This document shows positions 1-8,674 of a stretch of 35,413 nucleotides of DNA, piece by piece; position 1 is the stretch's first letter; every line of letters starts with the position of its first letter. The position numbers and the translations under genes are program-made. The notes beneath the pieces are model-generated. The model saw nothing but the letters and a program-made list of their open reading frames with translations. It did no database searches and was not told the DNA's origin. The DNA comes from Winogradskyella sp. (GTDB lineage: Bacteria > Bacteroidota > Bacteroidia > Flavobacteriales > Flavobacteriaceae): NCBI RefSeq assembly GCF_013213975.1, contig NZ_JABSST010000032.1, positions 1 to 35,413 of the forward strand, written 5' to 3'.

Positions 1-1
1 T

Positions 2-289
2 GGCGAGTTTTGGACTTTAATTTATACGGAATACGAGTCTACAAAACGACTGATATTGAAATTAACAGGATACTCAGAACTCATGGACAACGAGCCGGTG
101 GGTAGGGCATCTATTCAAGTGAGAGAATCTATTGTATTACCCTTGTTAACTATTCAGCAATATGCATTGAAACAGTTACAAATGCTAGAAAAAGAGAATC
201 CTAAAAATGAGGCTCAGATTGCTATTTTTGAGAAAATGGTAACCCGCTCGCTATTTGGTAATATTAACGCGAGTAGGAATTCGGCTTAA
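2..289 (+). CDS. ppc: Phosphoenolpyruvate carboxylase, C-terminal fragment (5' end off the window)
   Basis: The frame is open from the first complete codon at position 2 to the TAA at 287-289, so this is the last 95 codons of a gene that begins outside the window. The TTG at 56 is an internal codon, not the start. The translated tail contains the pattern ESIVLPLLTIQQYAL and ends in SLFGNINASRNSA. This matches my recollection of PEP carboxylase C-termini in Flavobacteriaceae; across the family this end of the protein carries the RNP/RNTG-like tail near the active site. The enzyme is cytoplasmic and makes oxaloacetate from PEP and bicarbonate, feeding the TCA cycle. Its stop codon overlaps the convergent deacetylase-like gene by 4 bp. 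Only the C-terminal part can be judged, so completeness of the catalytic core is unknown. Confidence 0.85.
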   Translation, partial: GEFWTLIYTEYESTKRLILKLTGYSELMDNEPVGRASIQVRESIVLPLLTIQQYALKQLQMLEKENPKNEAQIAIFEKMVTRSLFGNINASRNSA

Positions 290-1188
290 AAAAAGATGTC
301 CTGAGATAATCTAAAGGTATTGGCATGGGCTTCCACAATGGTTTTAATATCTGGCGAATAGCCACCCCCCATACTACACATTACAGGGATTTGTTGATCT
401 TTACAAGTTTGCAGTACAAAACGGTCACGTTCTTTACAACCTTCTAGAGTCATTCCTAATTTCCCCAATTTATCTGAAGCCACAACGTCAACTCCACATA
501 AGTAGTAAATAAAATCAGGCTCTTGTTCATCAATAAGTCGAGGTAAAGTTCTCTTTAAGATATTAAGATAAGTTTCATCATCTGTATTATTCTCTAAAGC
601 AATATCTAAGTCACTTTGCTCTTTTTTAAATGGATAATTACTTTTACCATGCATAGAAAAGGTGAAAACAGAATTGTCTTTCTGAAAAATTTCAGCTGTG
701 CCATTACCTTGATGTACATCTAAGTCAACAATCAATACTTTAGAAATTTTGCTATGATGTTGCAGGTAGCGCGCACCAATAGCTTGATCGTTTAATAAAC
801 AAAAGGCTTCACCACGATTGGTATAAGCGTGATGTGTACCACCAGAAATATTCATGGCTATTCCATTTTGTAAAGCATATTCAGACGCCTTAATAGTACC
901 ATCTGCAATAATCACTTCGCGCTCTACAAGAACTTCACTAAGTGGAAACCCAATTTTTCGAGCAGCGCGCTGATCTAAGGTAATATTTAGCAGATCATAG
1001 TAATACTCAGGTTCATGGACCGCAAGGATGTATTTATCATTGGGTTTGGTAGGCTCAAAAAAGTTATTGCCACTGCAAGTTCCTTCGTAAAGTAATTGCT
1101 GTGGCAATAATTCATATTTCTCCATCGGGAAACGATGACCTTCTGGAAGTGGATGTTTGTAAATAGGGTGAAACGCTATTTTTAGCAT
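286..1188 (-). CDS. Histone deacetylase-fold hydrolase (HDAC/acetoin-utilisation superfamily, class IV-like)
   Basis: This 300-residue protein covers the whole arginase/deacetylase fold and has no signal peptide, so it is cytoplasmic. Visible active-site elements are GGTHHA (His119-His120), DLDVHQGNGT (Asp155, Asp157, His159), CGVDVVASDKLG (Asp234) and GGGY (Tyr287). By homology Asp157, His159 and Asp234 should bind zinc and Tyr287 should stabilise the transition state, so the site looks complete. Family members remove acetyl or other acyl groups from lysines, acetylpolyamines or small amides. The GHRFPMEKYE start resembles class IV (HDAC11-like) bacterial homologues; the substrate cannot be read from sequence. 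It begins 19 bp after the end of the upstream MG2-plug gene, and a small hairpin (1193-1210) sits just before its ATG, so cotranscription is likely. Its stop overlaps that of ppc. Confidence 0.85.
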   Translation of the reverse strand: MLKIAFHPIYKHPLPEGHRFPMEKYELLPQQLLYEGTCSGNNFFEPTKPNDKYILAVHEPEYYYDLLNITLDQRAARKIGFPLSEVLVEREVIIADGTIKASEYALQNGIAMNISGGTHHAYTNRGEAFCLLNDQAIGARYLQHHSKISKVLIVDLDVHQGNGTAEIFQKDNSVFTFSMHGKSNYPFKKEQSDLDIALENNTDDETYLNILKRTLPRLIDEQEPDFIYYLCGVDVVASDKLGKLGMTLEGCKERDRFVLQTCKDQQIPVMCSMGGGYSPDIKTIVEAHANTFRLSQDIFF

Positions 1189-1192
1189 TAAC

Positions 1193-1210
1193 TAGACAAT
1201 TTTTTGTCTA
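1193..1210 (-). repeat. Perfect 7-bp inverted repeat with 4-nt loop before the deacetylase start
   Basis: TAGACAA (1193-1199), loop TTTT, and TTGTCTA (1204-1210) form a perfect hairpin. It covers the stop codon of the upstream MG2-plug gene (1208-1210) and ends 4 nt before the deacetylase ATG (1186-1188). No T-run follows in the direction of transcription, so it does not look like a simple terminator. It could modulate translation of the downstream gene or be a processing site. The symmetry is directly seen; function is inference. Confidence 0.45.
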
Positions 1211-3592
1211 ATTTAATGATATCGCTTTTTCTTCAAAAATAAACGAGCCATCATTTGCAATCCCTTCTATAAATAAGGTCACTGGTATCTGAGGCTGCTT
1301 TATTTTCACTGTAACATTTCCAATATTATCTACCGATAGTTCGGGTTTCCAATCAATAGTGCCGTAACCTTTAAAGAAATCGTCATCGTAATATCCGTAA
1401 TTTGGCACATAGAATTTTTTCTTTGCACTAAAGGCTAACGGTAACTTATAGTCTTGAGTTCTTTTTACATTATTACTTGGTCTATTTTTAAAATCTGTGT
1501 AGATTTTAATAATACCACCAGAGCTGTTGGATGTTCTACTAATATCGCGTCTGTCAACTTCTACATAATCCACGTAAACAAGAGGTAAATTGTCAACTAT
1601 ATTTCTATCCAAAACGCGCATGTCATCTACAAAAATTAATGGTACACCACCAGAAAACGTCTGTATTGTTGTAGTACCATTAACGGTTCTTTTTGTCATT
1701 GCCGCTCTAAACACTAAGAAATCTGCCAATGTTTGAAATTGAATTACATCATCTTCATCTACAACATGGATTCTTCCAGTACGTCCTTTACTAAGTTCTC
1801 TTGTTTTTAACTCTTTTCTACCAGCTTTAGTAGTAATTAGAACTTCATCTAATTCTTCTGTCTTGTTCATGTTAACAAAAGATCCAGCAACATTTTTTAA
1901 ACCTGCAAAGGTGTTATAATCCCATTTAGGTTTTATAAAGTTATCATTAGTTTGAAATGACGGTACTTTATTTGGAAATGACTGTAAATATAGCCTTGCT
2001 GGTTCTAGCTCATTTTTTCTATTCAGTTTAGATAAATGCACCTTATCCTCTTCGTTGACAAAAACATTTTCAACAACAAAACTATTATCAGCATCCGAAT
2101 TATCTACATCAAAAAACTGTGCGTCTTGATCATTAACAGCATGTACCATATAAGTGTCTCTCACTGCTTTTGTTTCAGCATTAATATTTGCTCTTAGTGT
2201 AATGCCTTGCTCAAAAGGATATCGCAATACAGATTCGTTAAAAATGGTATTCCAATCATAACTACTCCAACCTTGTGTTACTAACAAGTTATCTAATTCA
2301 ACTTTCTTTTTTGCAGTAATTTCAGTGAAGTAATATTTAGCGTTTTCAATAACACCATTTACATAGGGTTGCAGGTATGTATAGGATAAAATATTATGAT
2401 GTCTGCTATATGATTCTGTTTCTTGAGGTAAAACAGAGACACTGATATTATTGGCAACAGAAGGATCAATTTGTTTGAAATTAAGCTTCATGCTAATAGA
2501 GTCATTGACTTTAGTAGCAGATAATTTATCTGAACTAATAATATCAATACCATTGTAATTGAAGAATAAACGCTCAATAACAGGTTCGTTCTTATCATTA
2601 AATAAGGTTAAAATATTAACTCCTGGTGCTACATTGTTTAATTCAAAAGCTTTCATAATGGTAAGCTCATCATTAAAAACAACGTCGGTAACGTCGATAT
2701 TATCACCATTATGAATGGTCATTTGATAAGGTTTACCTTTAATGAGATTTAGACTTTCTTCATTAGTCATCAGAGCTACTATGGCCTTATTTCTGTGTTT
2801 TACTAAAGACAATGTTACTCCAATAGGCTCTACAGGTGCATTAATTTTAAAACTGTAGTCTTTATTTAAATAGGTAAAACTAACCGTGTAAGAGCTTCCT
2901 GTTTCTGCTAATAATGGAAATTTACCAATACCAAGGTCGTTGACTTCAAACTCCGTAATTAAGGTGTTGTTTTGGTCGTGTACCTTTCCTTTTACAGATG
3001 GCACACCATACCCTTTATAATCTTTTAAAACAACCCCAACATTGTTAACCACTCCGTTGAGTAAGTGACCACCTTCTGGTAAAAATTGGGCATCAATTGC
3101 ATTCTTAACAGTTTCTGTTACTATTGACTTTTCTTCTTTAGGGTCAATAATTTTAATAGATTCTACAAAGTAGTTTTGCTCATTAAAGTTTCGCATCCAA
3201 TTGGTATATGCTTTAATGGTATAGAATCCAGAACCAAATGCCTTATCAACTGCTATGCTATTAGAGGAAATACCATCTTCTACTTTTATCAGTTTTTCTT
3301 TGATAACATTTTTGTTTTCATCTTCAATACTTACATAAAGATTTGTAGTAACCTTTGATGGTTTCTTGTCTTTTTTGTCTAAGACATAAGCCGTAAACCC
3401 AATGGTTTCACCTTTGATATAAGCTGATTTGTTGAGATGCATGTAAACAACCTCACGAGCGTCTTCTGCATAATTTTGATATTGTTCTACAATATTTTTT
3501 GGGTTGTCCTCCTGTGCGAACACAGAACAACAACCCAAAACCGTAAAGAGAAAAAATAACCGTGAAAAGCGGTAATGAATAGAGTTCTTCAT
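1208..3592 (-). CDS. Secreted MG2-like protein with C-terminal TonB-plug-like domain and no beta-barrel (paralogue A)
   Basis: This 794-residue protein starts with a clear signal peptide (hydrophobic residues about 11-25, cleavage VFA|Q27). Residues about 47-150 hold a macroglobulin MG2-like domain (EVVYMHLNKSAYIKGETIGF, then GFYTIKAYTNWM). Further beta-sandwich-like segments follow. Residues about 579-702 resemble a TonB-receptor plug: LDEVLITTKA, FVDDM, YVDYVEVDRR and SSGGIIKIYTDF. Only about 90 residues follow the plug, far too few for a 22-strand barrel, so it is not a normal TonB-dependent receptor. The last segment (FIEGIANDGSFIFEEK) is another short beta domain. I see no alpha-2-macroglobulin thioester motif. 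It is closely related to the gene immediately upstream (3682-6087). Function is unknown; an envelope location, periplasmic or attached to the outer membrane, is inferred. Flavobacterial proteins of this shape are usually labelled only as plug-domain or hypothetical proteins. Confidence 0.8.
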   Translation of the reverse strand: MKNSIHYRFSRLFFLFTVLGCCSVFAQEDNPKNIVEQYQNYAEDAREVVYMHLNKSAYIKGETIGFTAYVLDKKDKKPSKVTTNLYVSIEDENKNVIKEKLIKVEDGISSNSIAVDKAFGSGFYTIKAYTNWMRNFNEQNYFVESIKIIDPKEEKSIVTETVKNAIDAQFLPEGGHLLNGVVNNVGVVLKDYKGYGVPSVKGKVHDQNNTLITEFEVNDLGIGKFPLLAETGSSYTVSFTYLNKDYSFKINAPVEPIGVTLSLVKHRNKAIVALMTNEESLNLIKGKPYQMTIHNGDNIDVTDVVFNDELTIMKAFELNNVAPGVNILTLFNDKNEPVIERLFFNYNGIDIISSDKLSATKVNDSISMKLNFKQIDPSVANNISVSVLPQETESYSRHHNILSYTYLQPYVNGVIENAKYYFTEITAKKKVELDNLLVTQGWSSYDWNTIFNESVLRYPFEQGITLRANINAETKAVRDTYMVHAVNDQDAQFFDVDNSDADNSFVVENVFVNEEDKVHLSKLNRKNELEPARLYLQSFPNKVPSFQTNDNFIKPKWDYNTFAGLKNVAGSFVNMNKTEELDEVLITTKAGRKELKTRELSKGRTGRIHVVDEDDVIQFQTLADFLVFRAAMTKRTVNGTTTIQTFSGGVPLIFVDDMRVLDRNIVDNLPLVYVDYVEVDRRDISRTSNSSGGIIKIYTDFKNRPSNNVKRTQDYKLPLAFSAKKKFYVPNYGYYDDDFFKGYGTIDWKPELSVDNIGNVTVKIKQPQIPVTLFIEGIANDGSFIFEEKAISLN

Positions 3593-3681
3593 AACGTGAT
3601 GGTTTTAGAGAATAATAATTTATAGCTTGTAAGAATAATTTCAATTATTATGCCAGACTATAATTCTCTTTGCAACACGCC

Positions 3682-6087
3682 CTAATTCAATTTAATAGAC
3701 TTCTCTTCAAAAATAAATGCACCATCGTTTGCAATACCTTCAATAAATAACTTAATTGTACCTCTTGGTTTTACAATTTTGAAGCTGGCATAACCATTTT
3801 CATCAACTTTTATTTTAGGTTCCCAACCTACAACACCATAGCCTTTATAAAAATCACTGTAATACGATTGATACTTTGGTACGTAGAACTTTTTCTCTGC
3901 ACTAAAAGATAGCGGCAATGTAAAATCTTGAACGGTGTCTTGGTTATTTGTACTTTTTGAACCCTTAGTGCTCGAATAAATTTTAATGACTCCACTTGCA
4001 CCTCGAGCACCTTGTCCAATACCTAGTCTATTGATTTCAATGTAACCAACATTAGTTAGAGAATATTGATAGAATATTTGAGGGTCTGCGATGTACATTC
4101 CATCAAGGAAAAATGCAGGTTGTGTTGCTGGACTGTTTGGAGTTACTGTTATCCCAGATCGATCACTAACGTAAAATTCACCTCGTTTGTCAATTACAAA
4201 AAAGTTTTTGGACTGTAAAAATTCACCCAAGGTATTAAACAGCAACCGTTCTTCTTCATCGATAACGGATACTTTACCAAATTTATGCTCTTCGAGTTTT
4301 CGTATTTGTGTGCGTTTGCGCTCTATTTCACTTTGAATAACAACTTCGTCTAAGGCTTGTACTTTATCAAAATTAAATTCTTTAAAAACGTTCGATTTGA
4401 GATTTGCTTCAATTTGATAATCATGCTTAGGGTTTAATGCTCTTGAGTCTACAGTTAAAGCAGGAACGGCGCTTGGGAAACTTTGGAAATATAATGATGC
4501 TGGTAAAAGACCATTCACCTTAGTCATTCTAGACATATAAATTTTATCCGATCCAATCGGGAAAAGATTATCAATAAGAAAGCTGTTTTCGCCCTGTGAA
4601 AGGTCAAAAATTCTTGGTTCTTCATTAGCTACTGCATGTAATAAAAATGAGTTGTTATCATTTTCACTGAGCTTACTTGTTAAGTTAGCTTTTAATCTTA
4701 TGCCTTGTTCAAAGGTGTGTGTTTGATTCGGTGCATTTTGGAAAATGGCATTCCAATTATAACTGCTCCAACCTTGTGTTAACAATAAATTATCGAGCTC
4801 ATATTCCTTTTTAGCGTCAACATCTGTAAAATAGTATTTTGCGCTTTCAATAGTACCTCTTAAATACGGCTGCAAATACGTGTAAGATACTATATTGTTG
4901 TGTCGATTATACGATTTCGTGTCCTCAGGCAATACTGAGATACTTAATGAATTAATATACTCCGTATCGATACCTTTAAATCCGAGATCTATGGTTACAG
5001 TATCTCTTTTTTTAGAGGCTGAAATAGTGCTAGATTTATACATCTCGATACCATTATAATTAAAAAATAAGCGCTCAGCAATTGGTTTATCTTCATTATT
5101 AAATAGAGTTAAGATGTTAACACCTGTTGCTGTATTTTCTAAATCAATAGCTTTAGTCACAACCGTATTATCAGTGAAATAAATATCCATGATATCGTAA
5201 TTGTCCCCATTGTGAGCCATGAGTGTATATCTGTCATTTTTAATGCTTTCTAAGGTTTCATTATTAGTGATTAAAGAAATGAATACCTTTGACTTTAAGC
5301 GTTTCAAGGTCATAATAATACCTCGACGTTCTATGGTTTGATTTAAATCAAATAAGAAGTTTTTATTAGCATTACTTATTTTAACCTTGTACGTATTGGT
5401 TGAGTTAGGAAGAAACTGAAACTTACCAATACCAAATTCGTTAGTTGCAAAGGTAGAGAGGACCTGATTGTCATTTCCTAAGATTTCCCCTTTAGCATTT
5501 GGAATACCAAATCCATAATGATCTTTAATTACAACACCAATGTTATTTATGACACCATTTAGCAAATGACCACTTTCAGGTAAAAATTGAGCATCCAGAT
5601 CATTATTTACTAACTCATTTTCGGTATACTCATCTATTTCAGGATTAATAATCCTAATAGATTCTACATAGTGATTTTGCTCATTAAAATTCAACATCCA
5701 GTTCGTGTAGGCGTTAACTTTATAAAAGCCTGAAGTAAATAGTGAATCAATTTCAAAATAAATTGAGGCAACACCATCATCTACACGAATTAGTTTTTTC
5801 TTTACAATATTGTTCTTTTCATCTTCAATACTAACGTATAAGTTTGTTGTAAGTTGAGAAGGTTTTTTGTCTTTTTTATCCATCACATAGGCCGTAAAAC
5901 CAATAGATTCTCCTTTAATATAAGTTGATTTATTAAGGTGCACATAAACTACTTCGCGCGCTGCCTCAGTATAGTCCTCATAGGCATCTAATATATCTGA
6001 GTCTTCTTGAGCGCTCATAGATAAACTCGATACTAAAAAAAGAATAAAAAAAAGTTTGTGAAATTTTCTTGTGGTTTTAATAATCAT
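3682..6087 (-). CDS. Secreted MG2-like protein with C-terminal TonB-plug-like domain and no beta-barrel (paralogue B)
   Basis: I chose the ATG at 6085-6087 (801 residues). The upstream TTG at 6114 only adds nine residues before a good signal peptide (basic TTRKFHK, then FFILFLVSSLSMSA|Q). The MG2-like block EVVYVHLNKSTYIKGESIGF is nearly identical to paralogue A. So are DKKDKKPS, TNLYVSIEDE, FLPE.GHLLNG, LTQGWSSY and the C-terminal FIEGIANDGAFIFEEK. The plug-like part contains LDEVVIQSE, FFLDGMYIADP, VGYIEINR and GASGVIKIYS, more canonical than in paralogue A. No barrel follows. An 89-bp spacer separates it from paralogue A, so the pair looks like a tandem duplication probably transcribed as one unit with the deacetylase-like gene. 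No consensus TAnnTTTG promoter was found directly upstream. Confidence 0.8.
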   Translation of the reverse strand: MIIKTTRKFHKLFFILFLVSSLSMSAQEDSDILDAYEDYTEAAREVVYVHLNKSTYIKGESIGFTAYVMDKKDKKPSQLTTNLYVSIEDEKNNIVKKKLIRVDDGVASIYFEIDSLFTSGFYKVNAYTNWMLNFNEQNHYVESIRIINPEIDEYTENELVNNDLDAQFLPESGHLLNGVINNIGVVIKDHYGFGIPNAKGEILGNDNQVLSTFATNEFGIGKFQFLPNSTNTYKVKISNANKNFLFDLNQTIERRGIIMTLKRLKSKVFISLITNNETLESIKNDRYTLMAHNGDNYDIMDIYFTDNTVVTKAIDLENTATGVNILTLFNNEDKPIAERLFFNYNGIEMYKSSTISASKKRDTVTIDLGFKGIDTEYINSLSISVLPEDTKSYNRHNNIVSYTYLQPYLRGTIESAKYYFTDVDAKKEYELDNLLLTQGWSSYNWNAIFQNAPNQTHTFEQGIRLKANLTSKLSENDNNSFLLHAVANEEPRIFDLSQGENSFLIDNLFPIGSDKIYMSRMTKVNGLLPASLYFQSFPSAVPALTVDSRALNPKHDYQIEANLKSNVFKEFNFDKVQALDEVVIQSEIERKRTQIRKLEEHKFGKVSVIDEEERLLFNTLGEFLQSKNFFVIDKRGEFYVSDRSGITVTPNSPATQPAFFLDGMYIADPQIFYQYSLTNVGYIEINRLGIGQGARGASGVIKIYSSTKGSKSTNNQDTVQDFTLPLSFSAEKKFYVPKYQSYYSDFYKGYGVVGWEPKIKVDENGYASFKIVKPRGTIKLFIEGIANDGAFIFEEKSIKLN

Positions 6088-6410
6088 AATAGCTGGTTTT
6101 AAATAAAAATACAAAAAACGATCTAAAATTAAAGCATTTTAACGTGAGTTTAGTAAAGTGTTAAGTTGCTTTATAAGTGAATCTTACGATTTATGTTGTG
6201 AGGTTTTTATTGCATTTTACAATTTTTTATCATAAAACGTATATTATATTTCTATCACAACCGTAAGTGCTGTATTTATTTTGTCTTATTCACTTTAAGC
6301 AATTCTAAGATTGCCAAAAAATAAACTAAGATGAACTATAAAAAAATTGATTTTGTTTTAATAGTATCAATGTCCAATGATATAATAGTTTTAATATAAC
6401 TATGAACCAA
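6088..6410. other. Intergenic stretch of about 320 bp without a recognisable gene
   Basis: This very AT-rich stretch must hold the 5' region of the MG2-plug operon and the 3' region of the metG unit. I found no ORF with family resemblance, no tRNA, no perfect promoter match and no strong terminator. A 22-codon ATG frame on the plus strand at about 6331 was judged to be chance. Confidence 0.6.
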
Positions 6411-6563
6411 CTAATCATTCAGTTGATGTAATAGAATTACTTTTGCTTTATCATGGCATGGGGCAAATACTTCTATTTCAGCCATATTCCTTTTTGACTT
6501 TATGAGTCGATCTTCTTGAGTTTGTAAATCTTTAACTTGCCTTAATATTGCTTTATCAGGCAT
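6411..6563 (-). CDS. Possible 50-residue protein translationally coupled to metG
   Basis: Immediately after metG the sequence reads TAATG, so the metG stop (6563-6565) and an ATG (6561-6563) share one base. The frame stays open for 50 codons to a TAG at 6411-6413. The peptide starts [20 protein letters not shown], is rich in Lys, Asp, Glu and Gln in its first half, looks helical, and has one Cys. It has no signal peptide or membrane segment. I do not recognise a family. The start/stop overlap and its position in a 448-bp gap favour a real small gene, but a 50-codon open frame in AT-rich DNA is not conclusive. Confidence 0.35.
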   Translation of the reverse strand: MPDKAILRQVKDLQTQEDRLIKSKRNMAEIEVFAPCHDKAKVILLHQLND

Positions 6564-8617
6564 TAACTAATCTTTAAGCCGTTAGATACACCATCGATAT
6601 CTGGATTAACAAATACCAAATTACCAGATTCATCTTCAGTCATTAAAATCATACCTTGACTCTCAACTCCGCGTAAAGCTCTAGGGGCTAAATTAACGAG
6701 TACGGTTACACGCTTACCAACAACTTCTTCAGGTTTAAAACTTTCTGCAATCCCAGAAACTATAGTACGCGTATCAATTCCCGTATCAACTTTAAGTACG
6801 AGAAGCTTTTTAGTTTTAGGCATTTTTTCCGCTTCTAATATTGTACCTACTCTAATGTCTAATTTGGTAAAATCATCAAAAGTAATCTCTTCTTTTTGAG
6901 GCTCTACCGATTTGTTGGCTGCCTCGTTTGCTTTTTTACTAGCCTCAAGTTTGTCTAACTGTTTCTGGATTTCTGAATCTTCAATTTTAGAGAATAGCAA
7001 CTCTGGTTTTCCTTTTTGTATCTCATGATTTGAGACTAATAAAATAGCCTTAATAGCGATATCATCCCATTGATTTTCAGAATAATTCAAAATACCTTTT
7101 AGCTTATTTGATGTAAATGGTAAAAACGGCTCACTTAATACTGCTAGGGCAGAAGCGATTTGCAAGGCAACAAACATTACGGTTTTAGTACGGTCCTCAT
7201 CAGTTTTAATAGTTTTCCAAGGCTCTTCATCTGCTAAGTATTTATTACCAAGACGTGCTAAGTTCATTAACTCTTGACTTGCTTCTCTAAAACGATAGCG
7301 CTCAATTGAGCTTGAAATCACTGCTGGATACGCTCTCAATGCAGCTAAAGTTTCTTCATCAATGTCTTTGTATTCTGATGGTGTTGGTACCACACCGTCA
7401 TAATATTTATTTGTTAAGACTATAACACGATTCACAAAATTTCCAAAGATGGCAACAAGTTCATTGTTGTTTCTGGCTTGGAAATCCTTCCAAGTAAAAT
7501 CGTTATCCTTAGTCTCAGGTGCATTAGCAGTTAAGGCATAACGTAAGACATCTTGTTGTTGCGGAAAATCTATTAAATATTCTGGTAACCAAACTGCCCA
7601 GTTTTTAGATGTTGAAAGTTTATTGCCTTCAAGATTTAAAAACTCGTTAGCAGGCACATTTTCTGGCAAAATATAAGAGCCTTCTGCTTTTAGCATTGAA
7701 GGGAAAATGATACAGTGAAAAACAATATTATCCTTACCAATAAAATGAACAAGTTTTGTGTCTTTATTCTTCCAGTAATCTTCCCAATTTTTTCCTTCGC
7801 GCGCTGCCCATTCTTTAGTTGAGGAGATATAACCTATAGGAGCATCAAACCAAACGTAGAGTACTTTACCTTCACCACCTTCTACAGGTACTGGAATTCC
7901 CCAGTCTAAGTCGCGTGTCACGGCTCTTGGTCTTAGTCCATCATCAATCCATGATTTCACCTGGCCATAAACATTAGGCTTCCAATCTTTTTTATGACCT
8001 TTTAAAATCCAGTCGTTTAGAAATGCTTCATGTTTGTTTAAAGGTAAAAACCAGTGCTTAGTTTCTCTTAGTGTTGGAGTATTACCAGTAATTGCAGATT
8101 TAGGATTTATTAAATCTGTGGCATTATGACTGGTGCCACAGTTTTCACATTGATCTCCATAAGCTTCTTCATAACCACACTTTGGACATGTGCCAATGAC
8201 AAATCTATCCGCCAAAAATTGATTAGCTTCAGCATCATATAGCTGCTCAGAAACTTCTTCTACGAATTCATTTTTATCATATAAGGTTTTGAAAAATTCT
8301 GAAGCTGTCTCGTGATGAATTTTTGCAGATGTTCTTGAATAGTTGTCGAAAGAAATTCCAAAATCTTCAAAGGACGATTTAATTATAGCGTGATATTTAT
8401 CTACGATATCTTGAGGGGTAACTCCTTCTTTTTTTGCTTTAATTGTAATTGGCACACCATGCTCATCACTACCACAAATAAACGCAACATCATTACCAGT
8501 TAATCTTAAATATCTTGAATAGATATCTGCAGGAACATATACTCCAGCTAAATGTCCAATATGAATTGGACCATTAGTGTAAGGTAATGCTGCTGTTATG
8601 GTGTATCGTTTTGACAT
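6563..8617 (-). CDS. metG: Methionyl-tRNA synthetase (MetG1-type, with C-terminal tRNA-binding domain)
   Basis: This class I aminoacyl-tRNA synthetase of 684 residues charges tRNA-Met in the cytoplasm. The HIGH signature is HIGH at 19-22 and the KMSKS loop appears as KLSTS at 333-337, a common variant in this family. The zinc knuckle has four cysteines (Cys144, Cys147, Cys157, Cys160). The anticodon-binding helical domain follows. A linker rich in Lys and Glu then leads to a C-terminal EMAP/Arc1p-like OB domain from about residue 577 ([20 protein letters not shown]), which helps tRNA binding and dimerisation. Length and domain order are normal. It is divergent from the S66 peptidase gene; a probable -7 element lies at 8641-8648. 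Confidence 0.97.
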   Translation of the reverse strand: MSKRYTITAALPYTNGPIHIGHLAGVYVPADIYSRYLRLTGNDVAFICGSDEHGVPITIKAKKEGVTPQDIVDKYHAIIKSSFEDFGISFDNYSRTSAKIHHETASEFFKTLYDKNEFVEEVSEQLYDAEANQFLADRFVIGTCPKCGYEEAYGDQCENCGTSHNATDLINPKSAITGNTPTLRETKHWFLPLNKHEAFLNDWILKGHKKDWKPNVYGQVKSWIDDGLRPRAVTRDLDWGIPVPVEGGEGKVLYVWFDAPIGYISSTKEWAAREGKNWEDYWKNKDTKLVHFIGKDNIVFHCIIFPSMLKAEGSYILPENVPANEFLNLEGNKLSTSKNWAVWLPEYLIDFPQQQDVLRYALTANAPETKDNDFTWKDFQARNNNELVAIFGNFVNRVIVLTNKYYDGVVPTPSEYKDIDEETLAALRAYPAVISSSIERYRFREASQELMNLARLGNKYLADEEPWKTIKTDEDRTKTVMFVALQIASALAVLSEPFLPFTSNKLKGILNYSENQWDDIAIKAILLVSNHEIQKGKPELLFSKIEDSEIQKQLDKLEASKKANEAANKSVEPQKEEITFDDFTKLDIRVGTILEAEKMPKTKKLLVLKVDTGIDTRTIVSGIAESFKPEEVVGKRVTVLVNLAPRALRGVESQGMILMTEDESGNLVFVNPDIDGVSNGLKIS

Positions 8618-8640
8618 GAGTTCAATTTATTTTAAGTCTA

Positions 8641-8648
8641 CAAAAGTA
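8641..8648 (-). promoter_or_regulatory. Probable -7 promoter element for metG
   Basis: Read on the minus strand this is TACTTTTG, matching the Bacteroidota -7 consensus TAnnTTTG, 23 bp upstream of the metG ATG. At the expected -33 distance only TTTA is seen rather than TTTG, so the match is partial. Confidence 0.45.
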
Positions 8649-8674
8649 CGTAATAGAAAACAGTTCTAAAAAAA

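Noticed and set aside
3453..3644. 63-codon minus-strand ORF over the start of paralogue A
   Set aside because: It lies in another frame of the signal-peptide region of the MG2-plug gene and shows no protein-like pattern.
6331..6399. 22-codon plus-strand ORF
   Set aside because: Too short, no family pattern, and opposite to both flanking genes.
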